A stretch of DNA of 64,000 nucleotides, from positions 162,810 through 226,809 of the forward strand of contig JAQURM010000003.1 in the NCBI GenBank assembly GCA_028715605.1, given 5' to 3'. Positions 8,211 through 16,450 of the stretch are shown here, one piece after another. A program made the position numbers and the translations under genes. Under the pieces are notes generated by a model, which was not told the origin of the DNA, made no database searches, and saw only the letters and a program-made list of their open reading frames with translations. The DNA is from Desulfovibrionales bacterium. Its GTDB lineage: Bacteria; Desulfobacterota; QYQD01. Position 1 is the stretch's first letter; the number at the start of each line of letters is the position of its first letter.

Positions 8211-9905
8211 ATGTCAACCCGTCTCGGCGAATTATTAGTTAGAGAAAAGCTGATAACCGTGGAACAACTGAAAGGGGCCTTGAACGAGCAAAGGCTCCAC
8301 GGGGGAACTCTTGGTTATCATCTTGTTAAAATGGGCGTTATTGCTGAAAATGTCCTGCTCAGTTTTTTGAGCAGACAATTTGGGGTTTCCGTGGTGGATC
8401 CTTCCGCTATGGATATCCCCGAGGAGGTTATCAGGCTTGTCCCCCCCCGTATTGTCCAGAAATATCATGTTATCCCGCTAAAGAAAGCCGGCTCGGTTTT
8501 GACCGTGGCCATAGCCGATCCCTCCAATATTTCGGCCATAGATGACATAAAGTTTTTTACCGGTACAAACGTAGTGGTTCAGTTGGCCACCGACCTGGCG
8601 ATCAAAAAGGCCATCGATCGTTTTTATGACATGTCTGCCTCCCTGAGCGATGTGATGGATGGATTCAAAGACGAAGGGATGGACTACGCCGGTGATGAGG
8701 AGGAACTCGATGCCTCAGTCCTGGCTACAGCGGCCACGGAGGCGCCGGTTGTCAAGCTGGTTAATTTTATTCTGGCCGACGCCATTAAAAAGCAGGCCAG
8801 CGATATCCATGTAGAACCGTATGAAAAGGTCTTTCGGGTCAGGTTCAGAATCGATGGCGTCTTATATGAGATAATGAACCCCCCTTCCCGGCTGAAGAAT
8901 GCGATAATCTCGCGAATTAAGATTATGTCCAAACTGGATATTGCGGAGAGGAGGCTGCCTCAGGACGGGCGCATAAAGCTGATCGTAGGGAAGGGCAAAG
9001 AGATGGATTTCCGGGTATCGGTGCTGCCCACCCTATTCGGTGAAAAGGTAGTTTTACGGCTCCTCGACAAGTCTAATCTCCAACTGGATATGACCAGGCT
9101 GGGTTTTGAGGAAAAGGCCCTGACTGATTTTATGGAGGCTATCCACAAGCCCTATGGGATGGTACTGGTTACCGGACCGACCGGGAGCGGGAAGACCACC
9201 ACCCTTTATTCGGCGCTGGCCGAGTTAAATAAGGTGACCGAGAATATTTCGACTGCGGAAGATCCTGTGGAATTCAACCTCATGGGCATAAACCAGGTTC
9301 AGATTCATGATGAAATAGGTTTGAGCTTCGCGGCTGCTTTACGGTCATTCTTGAGGCAGGACCCGGACATAATTATGGTCGGCGAGATCAGAGACTTTGA
9401 GACGGCAGAGATCGGAGTCAAGGCAGCCCTGACCGGGCATCTGGTCCTTTCCACACTTCATACCAATGACGCCCCTTCTACGATTAATCGGCTGCTCAAT
9501 ATGGGCGTAGAGCCATTTCTGGTGTCATCTTCCGTCAATCTTATCCTGGCTCAGCGTTTAGTACGAAAGATCTGTCCGAATTGTAAGGAGGAAGTCTCTA
9601 TTCCTGTAGAGGTCTTACGGAATATGGGGTTACAAGAGGAGTCTGACGAAGAGATTATCTGTTACAAGGGCAAGGGCTGCCTTAATTGCAATCAGAGCGG
9701 TTATCGGGGACGGATTGCCCTCTATGAGGTTATGCCTATGTATGAAGAATTGAAAGAAATGGTTCTGGTCGGGGCCTCGGCCATGGAGATCAAGAAAGAG
9801 ACTATACGTTTGGGCACGAAAACGCTCCGTCAGAGCGGGTTAACCAAGATACTCGAAGGAGTTACCACGATAGAAGAGGTGGTCCGGACAACGGTAGCAG
9901 ATTGA
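8211..9905 (+). CDS. pilB: type IV pilus assembly ATPase PilB
   Basis: A 564-residue GspE/PilB ATPase that powers pilin polymerisation at the inner-membrane base. The N-terminal ~150 residues are the MshEN-type domain (LGELLVREKLITVEQL), known in relatives to bind c-di-GMP. Walker A GPTGSGKTTT is at ~321, then the Asp box (EDPVEFN), Walker B (DPDIIMVGEIRD) and His box (LVLSTLHTNDAP). A zinc four-Cys site, CPNC and CLNC, lies at ~455-485. An AGGTGG ribosome site precedes the ATG. pilC follows after 38 bp. Confidence 0.93.
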   Translation: MSTRLGELLVREKLITVEQLKGALNEQRLHGGTLGYHLVKMGVIAENVLLSFLSRQFGVSVVDPSAMDIPEEVIRLVPPRIVQKYHVIPLKKAGSVLTVAIADPSNISAIDDIKFFTGTNVVVQLATDLAIKKAIDRFYDMSASLSDVMDGFKDEGMDYAGDEEELDASVLATAATEAPVVKLVNFILADAIKKQASDIHVEPYEKVFRVRFRIDGVLYEIMNPPSRLKNAIISRIKIMSKLDIAERRLPQDGRIKLIVGKGKEMDFRVSVLPTLFGEKVVLRLLDKSNLQLDMTRLGFEEKALTDFMEAIHKPYGMVLVTGPTGSGKTTTLYSALAELNKVTENISTAEDPVEFNLMGINQVQIHDEIGLSFAAALRSFLRQDPDIIMVGEIRDFETAEIGVKAALTGHLVLSTLHTNDAPSTINRLLNMGVEPFLVSSSVNLILAQRLVRKICPNCKEEVSIPVEVLRNMGLQEESDEEIICYKGKGCLNCNQSGYRGRIALYEVMPMYEELKEMVLVGASAMEIKKETIRLGTKTLRQSGLTKILEGVTTIEEVVRTTVAD

Positions 9906-9943
9906 TAGGTACGGGGTTTCAGAGGACTTAAGGAGGGATAAAG

Positions 9944-11155
9944 ATGGCTGTTTATATCTGGGAAGCAAAGACAGGCAAGGGGGAAAAGAGGGGCGGTGAG
10001 CTGGAAGCGCCGGATGAGACCACGGTGCGGGTTCAGTTGAGGAGGTTGCAGCTAACACCTACAAAGATAAAGAAAAAACCAAAGGACCTCCTGGAGAATG
10101 TCAAATTTTTAAAGCCCAAGGTGACACAGAAAGATTTAGTCGTTTTTACACGACAACTTTCTACCATGATAGATGCGGGCCTGCCTCTTATTCAGGGCCT
10201 GGATATCCTGGCCAAGCAGCAGGTCAATAAGACTTTCAGGGATGTGCTTACGGATATAAAGACGAATGTAGAGACCGGCTCGACATTTGCCGATTCTCTG
10301 GCAAGGCATGACAAGATTTTTGACAGCCTCTTTTCCAAGATGGTAGCCGCAGGGGAGTTGGGCGGCATACTGGATGTTATCCTCAATCGTTTGGCTATGT
10401 ACATGGAAAAGGTTATGAAATTGAAGAAAAAGGTCAAAGGCGCGCTGACTTATCCCCTGGTGGTCCTTTGTATTGCTCTTTTAGTCGTGGCCATCATCCT
10501 CATCTTTGTTATCCCGGTGTTCCAGAAAATGTTTGCCGATTTTGGCCAGGCATTACCGGCTCCTACTCAACTTGTTATTAATCTGAGCGATTTCTTTAAG
10601 AAAAATATCATTTTTATGATTGCCGGGCTGATTGCGTTTGTATTTGCCTTCCGGAGATTTTACTCTACGGCCAAGGGCAGGAAATGGGTGGACAGCCTTG
10701 TTCTCAAGCTCCCGGTGTTCGGACCGCTGGTCCGCAAGGTAGCCGTAGCTAAATTTACCCGGACACTGGGAACCCTGATAAGCAGCGGCGTCCCGATACT
10801 GGATTCCTTAAATATAGTAGCCGGCACGGCTGGAAATAAGGTCATTGAAGAGGCTATCTTAAAGGTCAGGGTAAACATAAGCGAGGGCCGTCCGATAGCC
10901 GAACCGCTCATGGAGACCGGGGTGTTCCCTAACATGGTGGTTCAAATGATCACCGTGGGTGAGACGACGGGCGCCCTGGATGCCATGCTGGGGAAGATTG
11001 CCGATTTTTATGATGACGAGGTAGATGCGGCCGTAGATGCCTTAACGTCCATGATCGAACCCTTTATGATGGTCTTTCTCGGGGGGACTATCGGCGGCTT
11101 GGTCATTGCCATGTATTTGCCTATCTTTAAGATGGCGGCGGCGGTAGGTAATTAA
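9944..11155 (+). CDS. pilC: type IV pilus inner-membrane platform protein PilC
   Basis: A 403-residue protein with two GspF/T2SSF repeats, ~68-190 (FTRQLSTMIDAGLPLIQGLD) and ~270-395 (FTRTLGTLISSGVPILDSL), and three membrane segments at ~170, ~220 and ~380. It anchors the PilB motor and pilin insertion. Strong ribosome site AAGGAGG before the ATG. It is followed with no gap by the sensor kinase gene. Length and layout are normal for PilC. Confidence 0.93.
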   Translation: MAVYIWEAKTGKGEKRGGELEAPDETTVRVQLRRLQLTPTKIKKKPKDLLENVKFLKPKVTQKDLVVFTRQLSTMIDAGLPLIQGLDILAKQQVNKTFRDVLTDIKTNVETGSTFADSLARHDKIFDSLFSKMVAAGELGGILDVILNRLAMYMEKVMKLKKKVKGALTYPLVVLCIALLVVAIILIFVIPVFQKMFADFGQALPAPTQLVINLSDFFKKNIIFMIAGLIAFVFAFRRFYSTAKGRKWVDSLVLKLPVFGPLVRKVAVAKFTRTLGTLISSGVPILDSLNIVAGTAGNKVIEEAILKVRVNISEGRPIAEPLMETGVFPNMVVQMITVGETTGALDAMLGKIADFYDDEVDAAVDALTSMIEPFMMVFLGGTIGGLVIAMYLPIFKMAAAVGN

Positions 11156-12826
11156 TTGAGTGACTCACATCTCGGCAGGGCGCTATGGTTGATATCTTTG
11201 AGGGTGGTGGTAGCCACCCTCCTTCTGGTCATTACTGTCCTCATCCAGTATCAGTCACGCCCGGCCGGTGTATTTGGCACCCTGTCCCCTTTATACGTAT
11301 TTATATCCTCTGTATATCTTCTGACCGTTGTCTATAGTATTCTGCTCAGGGTGGTCAGAGATCCCGGCCGGGTCATTTTTGTGCAGATGATCCTGGATCC
11401 CCTCCTGGTTACGGCCTTAATTTATGTGACCGGCGGGATAAGCAGTCCCTTCACCTTTCTGTACCTGATGGTAATCATGGTGGCCAGCCGGTTGCTTTAC
11501 AGGCGGGGGGGGGTAATAGCAGCCTCTTTGAGCAGCATACTCTACGCGGCCCTTCTCGATTTTCAATATCTTGGTTACATAGCACCCCTCAACTTTGACC
11601 CTATAGACTTATCCGGTATTTCAGCCGGCCACGTAGGTTACCAGGCTAGTATTCACATAACAGCCTTTTATTTTATGGCTTTTTTAAGCAGCTATTGGTC
11701 TGAACAGGCCAGGAAAGATGCTATTGAGCTGGACAGAAGACAGAGGAATATATGGGAATTAGAGGCATTCAACCGGAACATCGTACAATCGATCAATACC
11801 GGCCTTTTCACCTTAGATACGCATGGCCGCATAACTTCGTTTAACCGCGCAGCGGAGGACATTACCGCCTTTTCCCACAATGAGGTTACAGGTCAACCCT
11901 TAGCCACGGTTTTTCCACATCTTGACCTGCCTTCCGAAGGGGATAATGTCTCTGGAAACAATAACCTTTCCAGTTTTCAGTATAAAAATAGAGAGGGCAG
12001 AGAGCTGTGGCTTTCCTTTTTAATATCGCCGCTGAAGAATGCGGAGCACGAAAATATAGGACAGCTCATCTTGTTTCAGGACATGACGGAAATTAAGGCC
12101 ATGGAGGCGGAGATTCAGCGTCAGCAGGTCCTGGCTTCCATCGGGAAACTGACCGCGGCTATGGCCCACGAGATAAGAAATCCCCTGGCCTCCTTAAGCG
12201 GCTCTGCCCAGATGCTGGGCCGTGATGGATCCGGAACCCCGGGGAAATTCATGAATATTATATTACGGGATGCAGAAAGACTGGACAGATTATTATCTGA
12301 TTTTTTGCTCTATGCCAGACCTGAAGACAGCGAGGCCAGGGCGATTGAGGTTGGACAAGTAGTGGGGGAGGTAGTCGCTGATCTTCGTGAACGGGCCGGC
12401 CGGATTGGTATGCGGGTAGTGATTGATTTAAAATCTCCTGTCTATATAAAGATAGCCCCTGAGCACCTTTCTAAAATTATAGAAAACCTGCTTATTAAAA
12501 TACTGGAGGCCGGACCGGAAGGCGGAGAGGTCAGGATAGACGGACGATTGGTTCAGCAGGTAGGTGAGGACGTCGCGGTTGGAGGCGGGAGCTTCCTTTG
12601 CCTGTTGGTGAAGTCTGGCGGAACAGGAGCGTTTCCTCATCATATAGATAGTGCGTTCAGTCCGTTTCCTATGATAGACGGTGGTGCGGATGAGCTTGGT
12701 TTGGCCGTGGTCTATCGCCTGGTTGAGTATTCCGGGGGTAAGATTTATTTCAAGAGCCCGCCGCCTGAGAAGGATCAGGGGACAACATGTTATATCTACC
12801 TGCCGGTTAACCCTGCCCGGCTTTAA
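11156..12826 (+). CDS. PilS-like PAS sensor kinase with degenerate ATPase domain
   Basis: A 556-residue protein from a TTG that directly abuts the pilC stop. Six hydrophobic segments fill residues ~10-175 (as in PilS), a PAS domain ~205-310 (NIVQSINTGLFTLDTHGRIT), and HisKA with phospho-acceptor His in MAHEIRNPLASL (~337). The HATPase region is abnormal: the N box reads ENLLIKILEA, so the second Asn is Lys, and the G1 box DxGxGx is replaced by VKSGGTG. Only a GGADELGLAVV G2-like segment remains. ATP binding is therefore doubtful. No PilR partner is adjacent. It probably acts with the pilus genes, as a pseudokinase or in a heterodimer. Confidence 0.8.
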   Translation: MSDSHLGRALWLISLRVVVATLLLVITVLIQYQSRPAGVFGTLSPLYVFISSVYLLTVVYSILLRVVRDPGRVIFVQMILDPLLVTALIYVTGGISSPFTFLYLMVIMVASRLLYRRGGVIAASLSSILYAALLDFQYLGYIAPLNFDPIDLSGISAGHVGYQASIHITAFYFMAFLSSYWSEQARKDAIELDRRQRNIWELEAFNRNIVQSINTGLFTLDTHGRITSFNRAAEDITAFSHNEVTGQPLATVFPHLDLPSEGDNVSGNNNLSSFQYKNREGRELWLSFLISPLKNAEHENIGQLILFQDMTEIKAMEAEIQRQQVLASIGKLTAAMAHEIRNPLASLSGSAQMLGRDGSGTPGKFMNIILRDAERLDRLLSDFLLYARPEDSEARAIEVGQVVGEVVADLRERAGRIGMRVVIDLKSPVYIKIAPEHLSKIIENLLIKILEAGPEGGEVRIDGRLVQQVGEDVAVGGGSFLCLLVKSGGTGAFPHHIDSAFSPFPMIDGGADELGLAVVYRLVEYSGGKIYFKSPPPEKDQGTTCYIYLPVNPARL

Positions 12827-12830
12827 GCCT

Positions 12831-12924
12831 TTTCACCGCAGAGCACGCAGAGCCCGCGGAGAAAAACTTTAAACTGTTCAATATGTTATCTCGGCGTTCT
12901 CAGCGACCTCTGCGGTAAATTTTG
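12831..12924. repeat. dispersed palindromic repeat, family E (CACCGCAGAG...CTCTGCGGTAAA)
   Basis: Left arm TTTTCACCGCAGAGCACGCA and right arm CGACCTCTGCGGTAAATTTT form a ~94 bp imperfect palindrome in the 324-bp gap between the kinase and mgtE. Related arms flank the region before mutS (50560-50845). The rest of the gap (12925-13150) holds no gene that I can support. Confidence 0.7.
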
Positions 12925-13150
12925 ACTTCTTACGAGTTCATCAAAGTTCAAGTGAATGACAAATGGTGAGACGCCAGTCCTTTGCCCTGCCGCAGGCAAG
13001 ATGACCAGGGACGAACGCCTGTCCTGCATGCAAAGAATAGCTACAAAATATGTTTGACATTCAGATGTTTTGGGGTAAAACCTTTGACTTTGATTTGTAG
13101 CCGGTTTTGCCGAACGGGATGCCCGGATAAAATCATAGCGGAGGCTGGCC

Positions 13151-14503
13151 ATGGAAGAGCTCTATAAAGATCTACGGGAAGAAGTAGAGCCATTATTGGC
13201 TGAACGGCGGTTTGAGGCCATTAAACAGATACTTTCAGCCAGTAATGCCCAGGATATTGCCGAGCTTATCACCCACCAGCCACCGAAAGAACAGGTGCTT
13301 CTCTTCAGGTTGTTGGCCAAGGAGCTGGCAGTTGATGTCTTTGAACATCTCAGCTCTCCGGACCAGCAACACCTTTTGCAAAATTTTCAAGACAGTAAGG
13401 TCAAGGATATTCTTGAAGAGATGTCGCCGGACGACCTGGCCAGGCTTTTAGACGAAGTGCCGGCCGTAGTGGCCAAACGGTTGGTGCAGTTACTGCCGCC
13501 GCAGGAGCGTAAAGATACCAGTACATTACTCGGATATCCGGAGAACACCGCCGGGCGTATTATGACGCCTGAATACGTCGCCCTAAAGAGGGAGATGACC
13601 GTGGCTGAGGCACTGGACAAAATCAGACGCGTGGGTCTGGAAAAGGAAACCGTCTATTACTGTTATGTGGTTGACGAGAAAAGACGGCTGGTGGGTATTG
13701 TTTCTCTCAAACTCCTGGTTATCAAGCCGCCTACAGCCATCATCGGCGATATTATGGACTCCGACGCCATATCGGTAAGGACGGAGGACGACCAGGAAAA
13801 AGTGGCGCGTGACCTGCAAAAGTACGACCTCCTGGCTGTGCCGGTAGTGGATAAAGAAGATAGGCTGGTGGGGATAATAACGGTCGATGACGTCATGGAC
13901 GTTATGGAAGAAGAGGTTACCGAAGATATCTACCGTATGGGTGGTGTGGAAGTCCCGGATACGGGATATTTTAAGGCCCGGGTTCTTTCTGTTGTAGGCC
14001 GGCGGGTAGGCTGGCTTCTGATACTACTCATAACCAACACACTTACCGGCAATATTATCATGGGTCAATCGGATACTCTAAAGTCTGTCGTTGCGCTGGC
14101 GGCTTTTATACCGCTTTTAATAGGGAGCGGAGGCAATATAGGAGCGCAGTCTTCCACGGTCATGGTCAGGGGTCTGGCGCTAAGGGAGGTATCGGCAAGG
14201 AATTATTGGGGCCTGCTGTCGCGGGAAGTGGGCATCGGCTGTTTACTGGGTGTTATGTTAGGAACAATAGTCACAATCTGGGCCCACTGGTTGCAAGGTA
14301 ATTGGCTTGTCTCTCTCACCGTTGGGTTAAGTCTCGTGGTCATCTCGACCCTGGCCAGTCTTGCGGGTGGCATGCTGCCTTTTGTCTTCTCGCGTTTAAA
14401 GCTTGACCCGGCCATCATGTCCGCCCCCTTTATTACCACAATGGTCGATGTGTTGGGGGTATTCACCTATTTTCAGGTGGCTCGTTTTATCCTGTTTAAA
14501 TAA
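13151..14503 (+). CDS. mgtE: magnesium transporter MgtE
   Basis: A 450-residue Mg2+ channel. MgtE_N superhelix ~25-125 (DILEEMSPDDLARLLDEVP), a CBS pair ~130-255 (GRIMTPEYVALKREMTV; GIITVDDVMDVMEEE) that senses Mg2+, the plug helix, then five membrane helices ~285-450 with the pore signature PLLIGSGGNIGAQSSTV. Length and order match the family. It converges on ompH with a shared strong terminator (14498-14535). Confidence 0.95.
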   Translation: MEELYKDLREEVEPLLAERRFEAIKQILSASNAQDIAELITHQPPKEQVLLFRLLAKELAVDVFEHLSSPDQQHLLQNFQDSKVKDILEEMSPDDLARLLDEVPAVVAKRLVQLLPPQERKDTSTLLGYPENTAGRIMTPEYVALKREMTVAEALDKIRRVGLEKETVYYCYVVDEKRRLVGIVSLKLLVIKPPTAIIGDIMDSDAISVRTEDDQEKVARDLQKYDLLAVPVVDKEDRLVGIITVDDVMDVMEEEVTEDIYRMGGVEVPDTGYFKARVLSVVGRRVGWLLILLITNTLTGNIIMGQSDTLKSVVALAAFIPLLIGSGGNIGAQSSTVMVRGLALREVSARNYWGLLSREVGIGCLLGVMLGTIVTIWAHWLQGNWLVSLTVGLSLVVISTLASLAGGMLPFVFSRLKLDPAIMSAPFITTMVDVLGVFTYFQVARFILFK

Positions 14504-14535
14504 ATAAGGGCGGGGAAGGCCGCCCTTATTTATTT
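14498..14535. terminator. bidirectional terminator between mgtE and ompH
   Basis: A perfect 16-bp stem (AAATAAATAAGGGCGG paired with its complement at 14520-14535) with a six-base loop. It has A/T tracts on both sides, so it can end transcription from either strand. It overlaps the last codons of mgtE. Confidence 0.9.
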
Positions 14536-14555
14536 AGATTTACACGATTATCAAT

Positions 14556-15089
14556 CTATTTCTTTACCTTATTCTCCTTGTTGAAGAGGTTGAGGATGTT
14601 ATCCGTGACGTCGATTTCGTCCGCAGCGTAAACAACACCACTCCTTACGGGGTCTAATATCAGCGTGTACCCCTGCTCTTTACCAAATTTTTCCAGAATC
14701 GTTTGCAGGCTCTTTATTAAAGGCTCGGTTGCCTTGCGTTCAGCTTGCTGCATCTCATATTGGGCATCCTCGTAAAGCTGTTTAAATTCCCGGTATTGTT
14801 TCTGGTATTCTCTCTCTTTTTCGTCTCTGGCTTCAGCGCTGATGACGGCGGTTTTTTTCTCTAAGTCCTGCTTGAATTTTTCCAGCTCATCCTGTTTTTT
14901 ATTTATTTTTTCTTGCAGGGCCTTAAATCTTAAGGATAAGTCATCTTTAGTCTTTTTACCTACTTCAGACTCTCCCAAGACTTTTTGTATATTCACAATA
15001 GCTATTTTAGTTTTTTCTTCCGCCCACGATTGCCCGGCGACCATGAGAACAATCATTATTCCTATTAGTATTAGTAATCCCTTTTTCAT
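14556..15089 (-). CDS. OmpH/Skp periplasmic chaperone
   Basis: A 177-residue secreted protein. Signal peptide ~1-23 (MKKGLLILIGIMIVLMVAGQSWA), then KIAIVNIQKVLGESEVGKK, long charged coiled coil ~45-130 (the tentacle arms), and a C-terminal TLILDPVRSGVVYA...DVTDNIL strand set. This is the layout of Skp/OmpH, which holds unfolded outer-membrane proteins in the periplasm. Its usual neighbour bamA is not here. pal lies upstream on the same strand, separated by a repeat. Confidence 0.88.
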   Translation of the reverse strand: MKKGLLILIGIMIVLMVAGQSWAEEKTKIAIVNIQKVLGESEVGKKTKDDLSLRFKALQEKINKKQDELEKFKQDLEKKTAVISAEARDEKEREYQKQYREFKQLYEDAQYEMQQAERKATEPLIKSLQTILEKFGKEQGYTLILDPVRSGVVYAADEIDVTDNILNLFNKENKVKK

Positions 15090-15140
15090 TTATTGTTCTT
15101 ATCCTTTCTTATGTTTAATGTTTTCGTAAAATACCTAAAA

Positions 15141-15290
15141 TATCACGCAAAGCCGCCAAGGACGCAAAAAGAATAAAATTTGGAACTCAGGAACTCATGA
15201 AGAAAAATACTGTTCTATTCCTGATTTCTTGATTTCCAGATTCTCATTTTCCCTTCGCGGTCTTTGCGCCTTTGCGTGAGAAATTGACTT
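15141..15290. repeat. dispersed palindromic repeat (TCACGCAAAG...CTTTGCGTGAG)
   Basis: Outer arms ATCACGCAAAGCCGCCAAGG and TTTGCGCCTTTGCGTGAG are complementary in part. An inner pair, GGAACTCAGGAACTC against CTGATTTCTTGATTTCCAG, resembles the inner arms of the repeat at 53463-53651. It fills the gap between pal and ompH. Confidence 0.65.
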
Positions 15291-15303
15291 TATTATTATA
15301 CGG

Positions 15304-15879
15304 CTATTTCCCTATCGTGGCAAAATCGGCACGTCTGTTTTTAGTCCAGCATTCTTCATCATGTTCAGGGCAAAGCGGCCTTTCTTCCCCGTAGCTCAGG
15401 GTTTCTATGCGCTCAGGAGCAATGCCCATGTTTGTTAAATATTCTTGCGCGCTGTTTGCCCTCCGCTCGCCAAGGGCCAGATTATATTCGTTTGAGCCTC
15501 TTTCGTCGCAATTACCCTCGATGCGTATCCTGGCCGCAGGATTTTTCTTCAGCCAGTTGGCGTTCTGGTCCAGGCTTGGGGTCTGGTCACCACGGATATT
15601 ATACTTATCAAAATCAAAGTAAACCGGTAATAGCCCCGCCGAGGTTCGGCTCTCTGCCATCGCGAGGACTTCTTCTCTTGGCGCTCCGGTAGTAGGCATG
15701 GCTTCTTCAGCCATGGGCTTGGGCGCAACTGTCTCTGCCGTTTTCGCCGTCACAGCCCCCGGCGCCTTAGCTGTTTCTTCTTCAGAGACACAGATTCTCT
15801 TGGCACAGGCAGAAACCAGAAAGGCCATTGTTATTGCTAATAAAAACGATAGTCCATAAAACAAACTCCTTTTTGTCAT
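15304..15879 (-). CDS. pal: peptidoglycan-associated lipoprotein Pal
   Basis: A 191-residue OmpA-like lipoprotein. Lipobox LVSAC (Cys ~25) gives outer-membrane anchoring, then an Ala/Thr/Pro-rich linker. The OmpA_C domain ~80-190 has VYFDFDKYNIR, IEGNCDERGSNEYN, LGERRANSAQEYL and the Asp/Arg set that holds diaminopimelate of peptidoglycan. It belongs to the Tol-Pal envelope system, though tol genes are not in the window. Length is close to the family norm. Confidence 0.93.
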   Translation of the reverse strand: MTKRSLFYGLSFLLAITMAFLVSACAKRICVSEEETAKAPGAVTAKTAETVAPKPMAEEAMPTTGAPREEVLAMAESRTSAGLLPVYFDFDKYNIRGDQTPSLDQNANWLKKNPAARIRIEGNCDERGSNEYNLALGERRANSAQEYLTNMGIAPERIETLSYGEERPLCPEHDEECWTKNRRADFATIGK

Positions 15880-16137
15880 TTGCCCTCCCCCTTTTTACCT
15901 ATGTTATTAAATTATAATTTAATAAATCGGAATTATTTTGATCGTACATAAACGATAAAAAATAATTATCATTTTTTAAAGGGCAAGGCAAGAACTCTTT
16001 ATAAAAATAATTGGCTCATATAAGCAACAGATAGTCAACTTGTGCCGAAATTTTCAAGGGCAGGGCCATCTTGACCGATAATAAAAATAAGAGACTACGG
16101 AATACCCTGTGCATATCATTTAACAGGTGAGTATGAC

Positions 16138-16332
16138 ATGATGGATGCAGCTAAAGTACAACGGCTGATTAAGACGGTCGAAGGCGAATCCCCCTGTGTC
16201 GATTGCGTATTTTTCCAATGGGATAGTGTAAAACAGCGTTGCGCCAATTGGAGAAAGCGGGTCTGCTATACACATGTGCTGCAGGTCTATTATTTCCTGT
16301 CATCCGACAATGAAACCGGAGTGTATCATTAA
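16138..16332 (+). CDS. small Cys-containing protein, unknown
   Basis: A 64-residue reading frame with Cys residues in ESPCVDCVFFQW, QRCANW and KRVCYT (CxxC plus two more), which could bind a metal. No signal or membrane segment. A tandem ATGATG start follows AACAGGTGAGT. I do not recognise a family, but the composition looks coding and the tail ends before the next repeat. It stands alone between pal and the IspH-UbiA gene. Confidence 0.45.
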   Translation: MMDAAKVQRLIKTVEGESPCVDCVFFQWDSVKQRCANWRKRVCYTHVLQVYYFLSSDNETGVYH

Positions 16333-16365
16333 AGGCGGCCTCGTAAAAAGTCAGGCATCCGGTAA

Positions 16366-16450
16366 GCAATTGAAGCTCCCCGCAGCAAGCTACGGGGAAT
16401 CTCCGTATGCAAGGTGAGATGCATCGTATTCGCTCGCTATGCATGTTCAG
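16366..16450. repeat. dispersed repeat family C (GAAGCTCCCCGC...)
   Basis: Carries AATTGAAGCTCCCCGCAG, GGGGAATCTCCGTATGCAAG and CATCGTATTCGCTCGCTATG. The same blocks recur at 28629-28752 and, inverted, at 50619-50657. It reaches the stop of the neighbouring IspH-UbiA gene. Confidence 0.75.

Noticed and set aside
15950-15980. Fur-box-like AT-rich palindrome upstream of pal
   Set aside because: Only a loose match to the 19-bp consensus in very AT-rich DNA.
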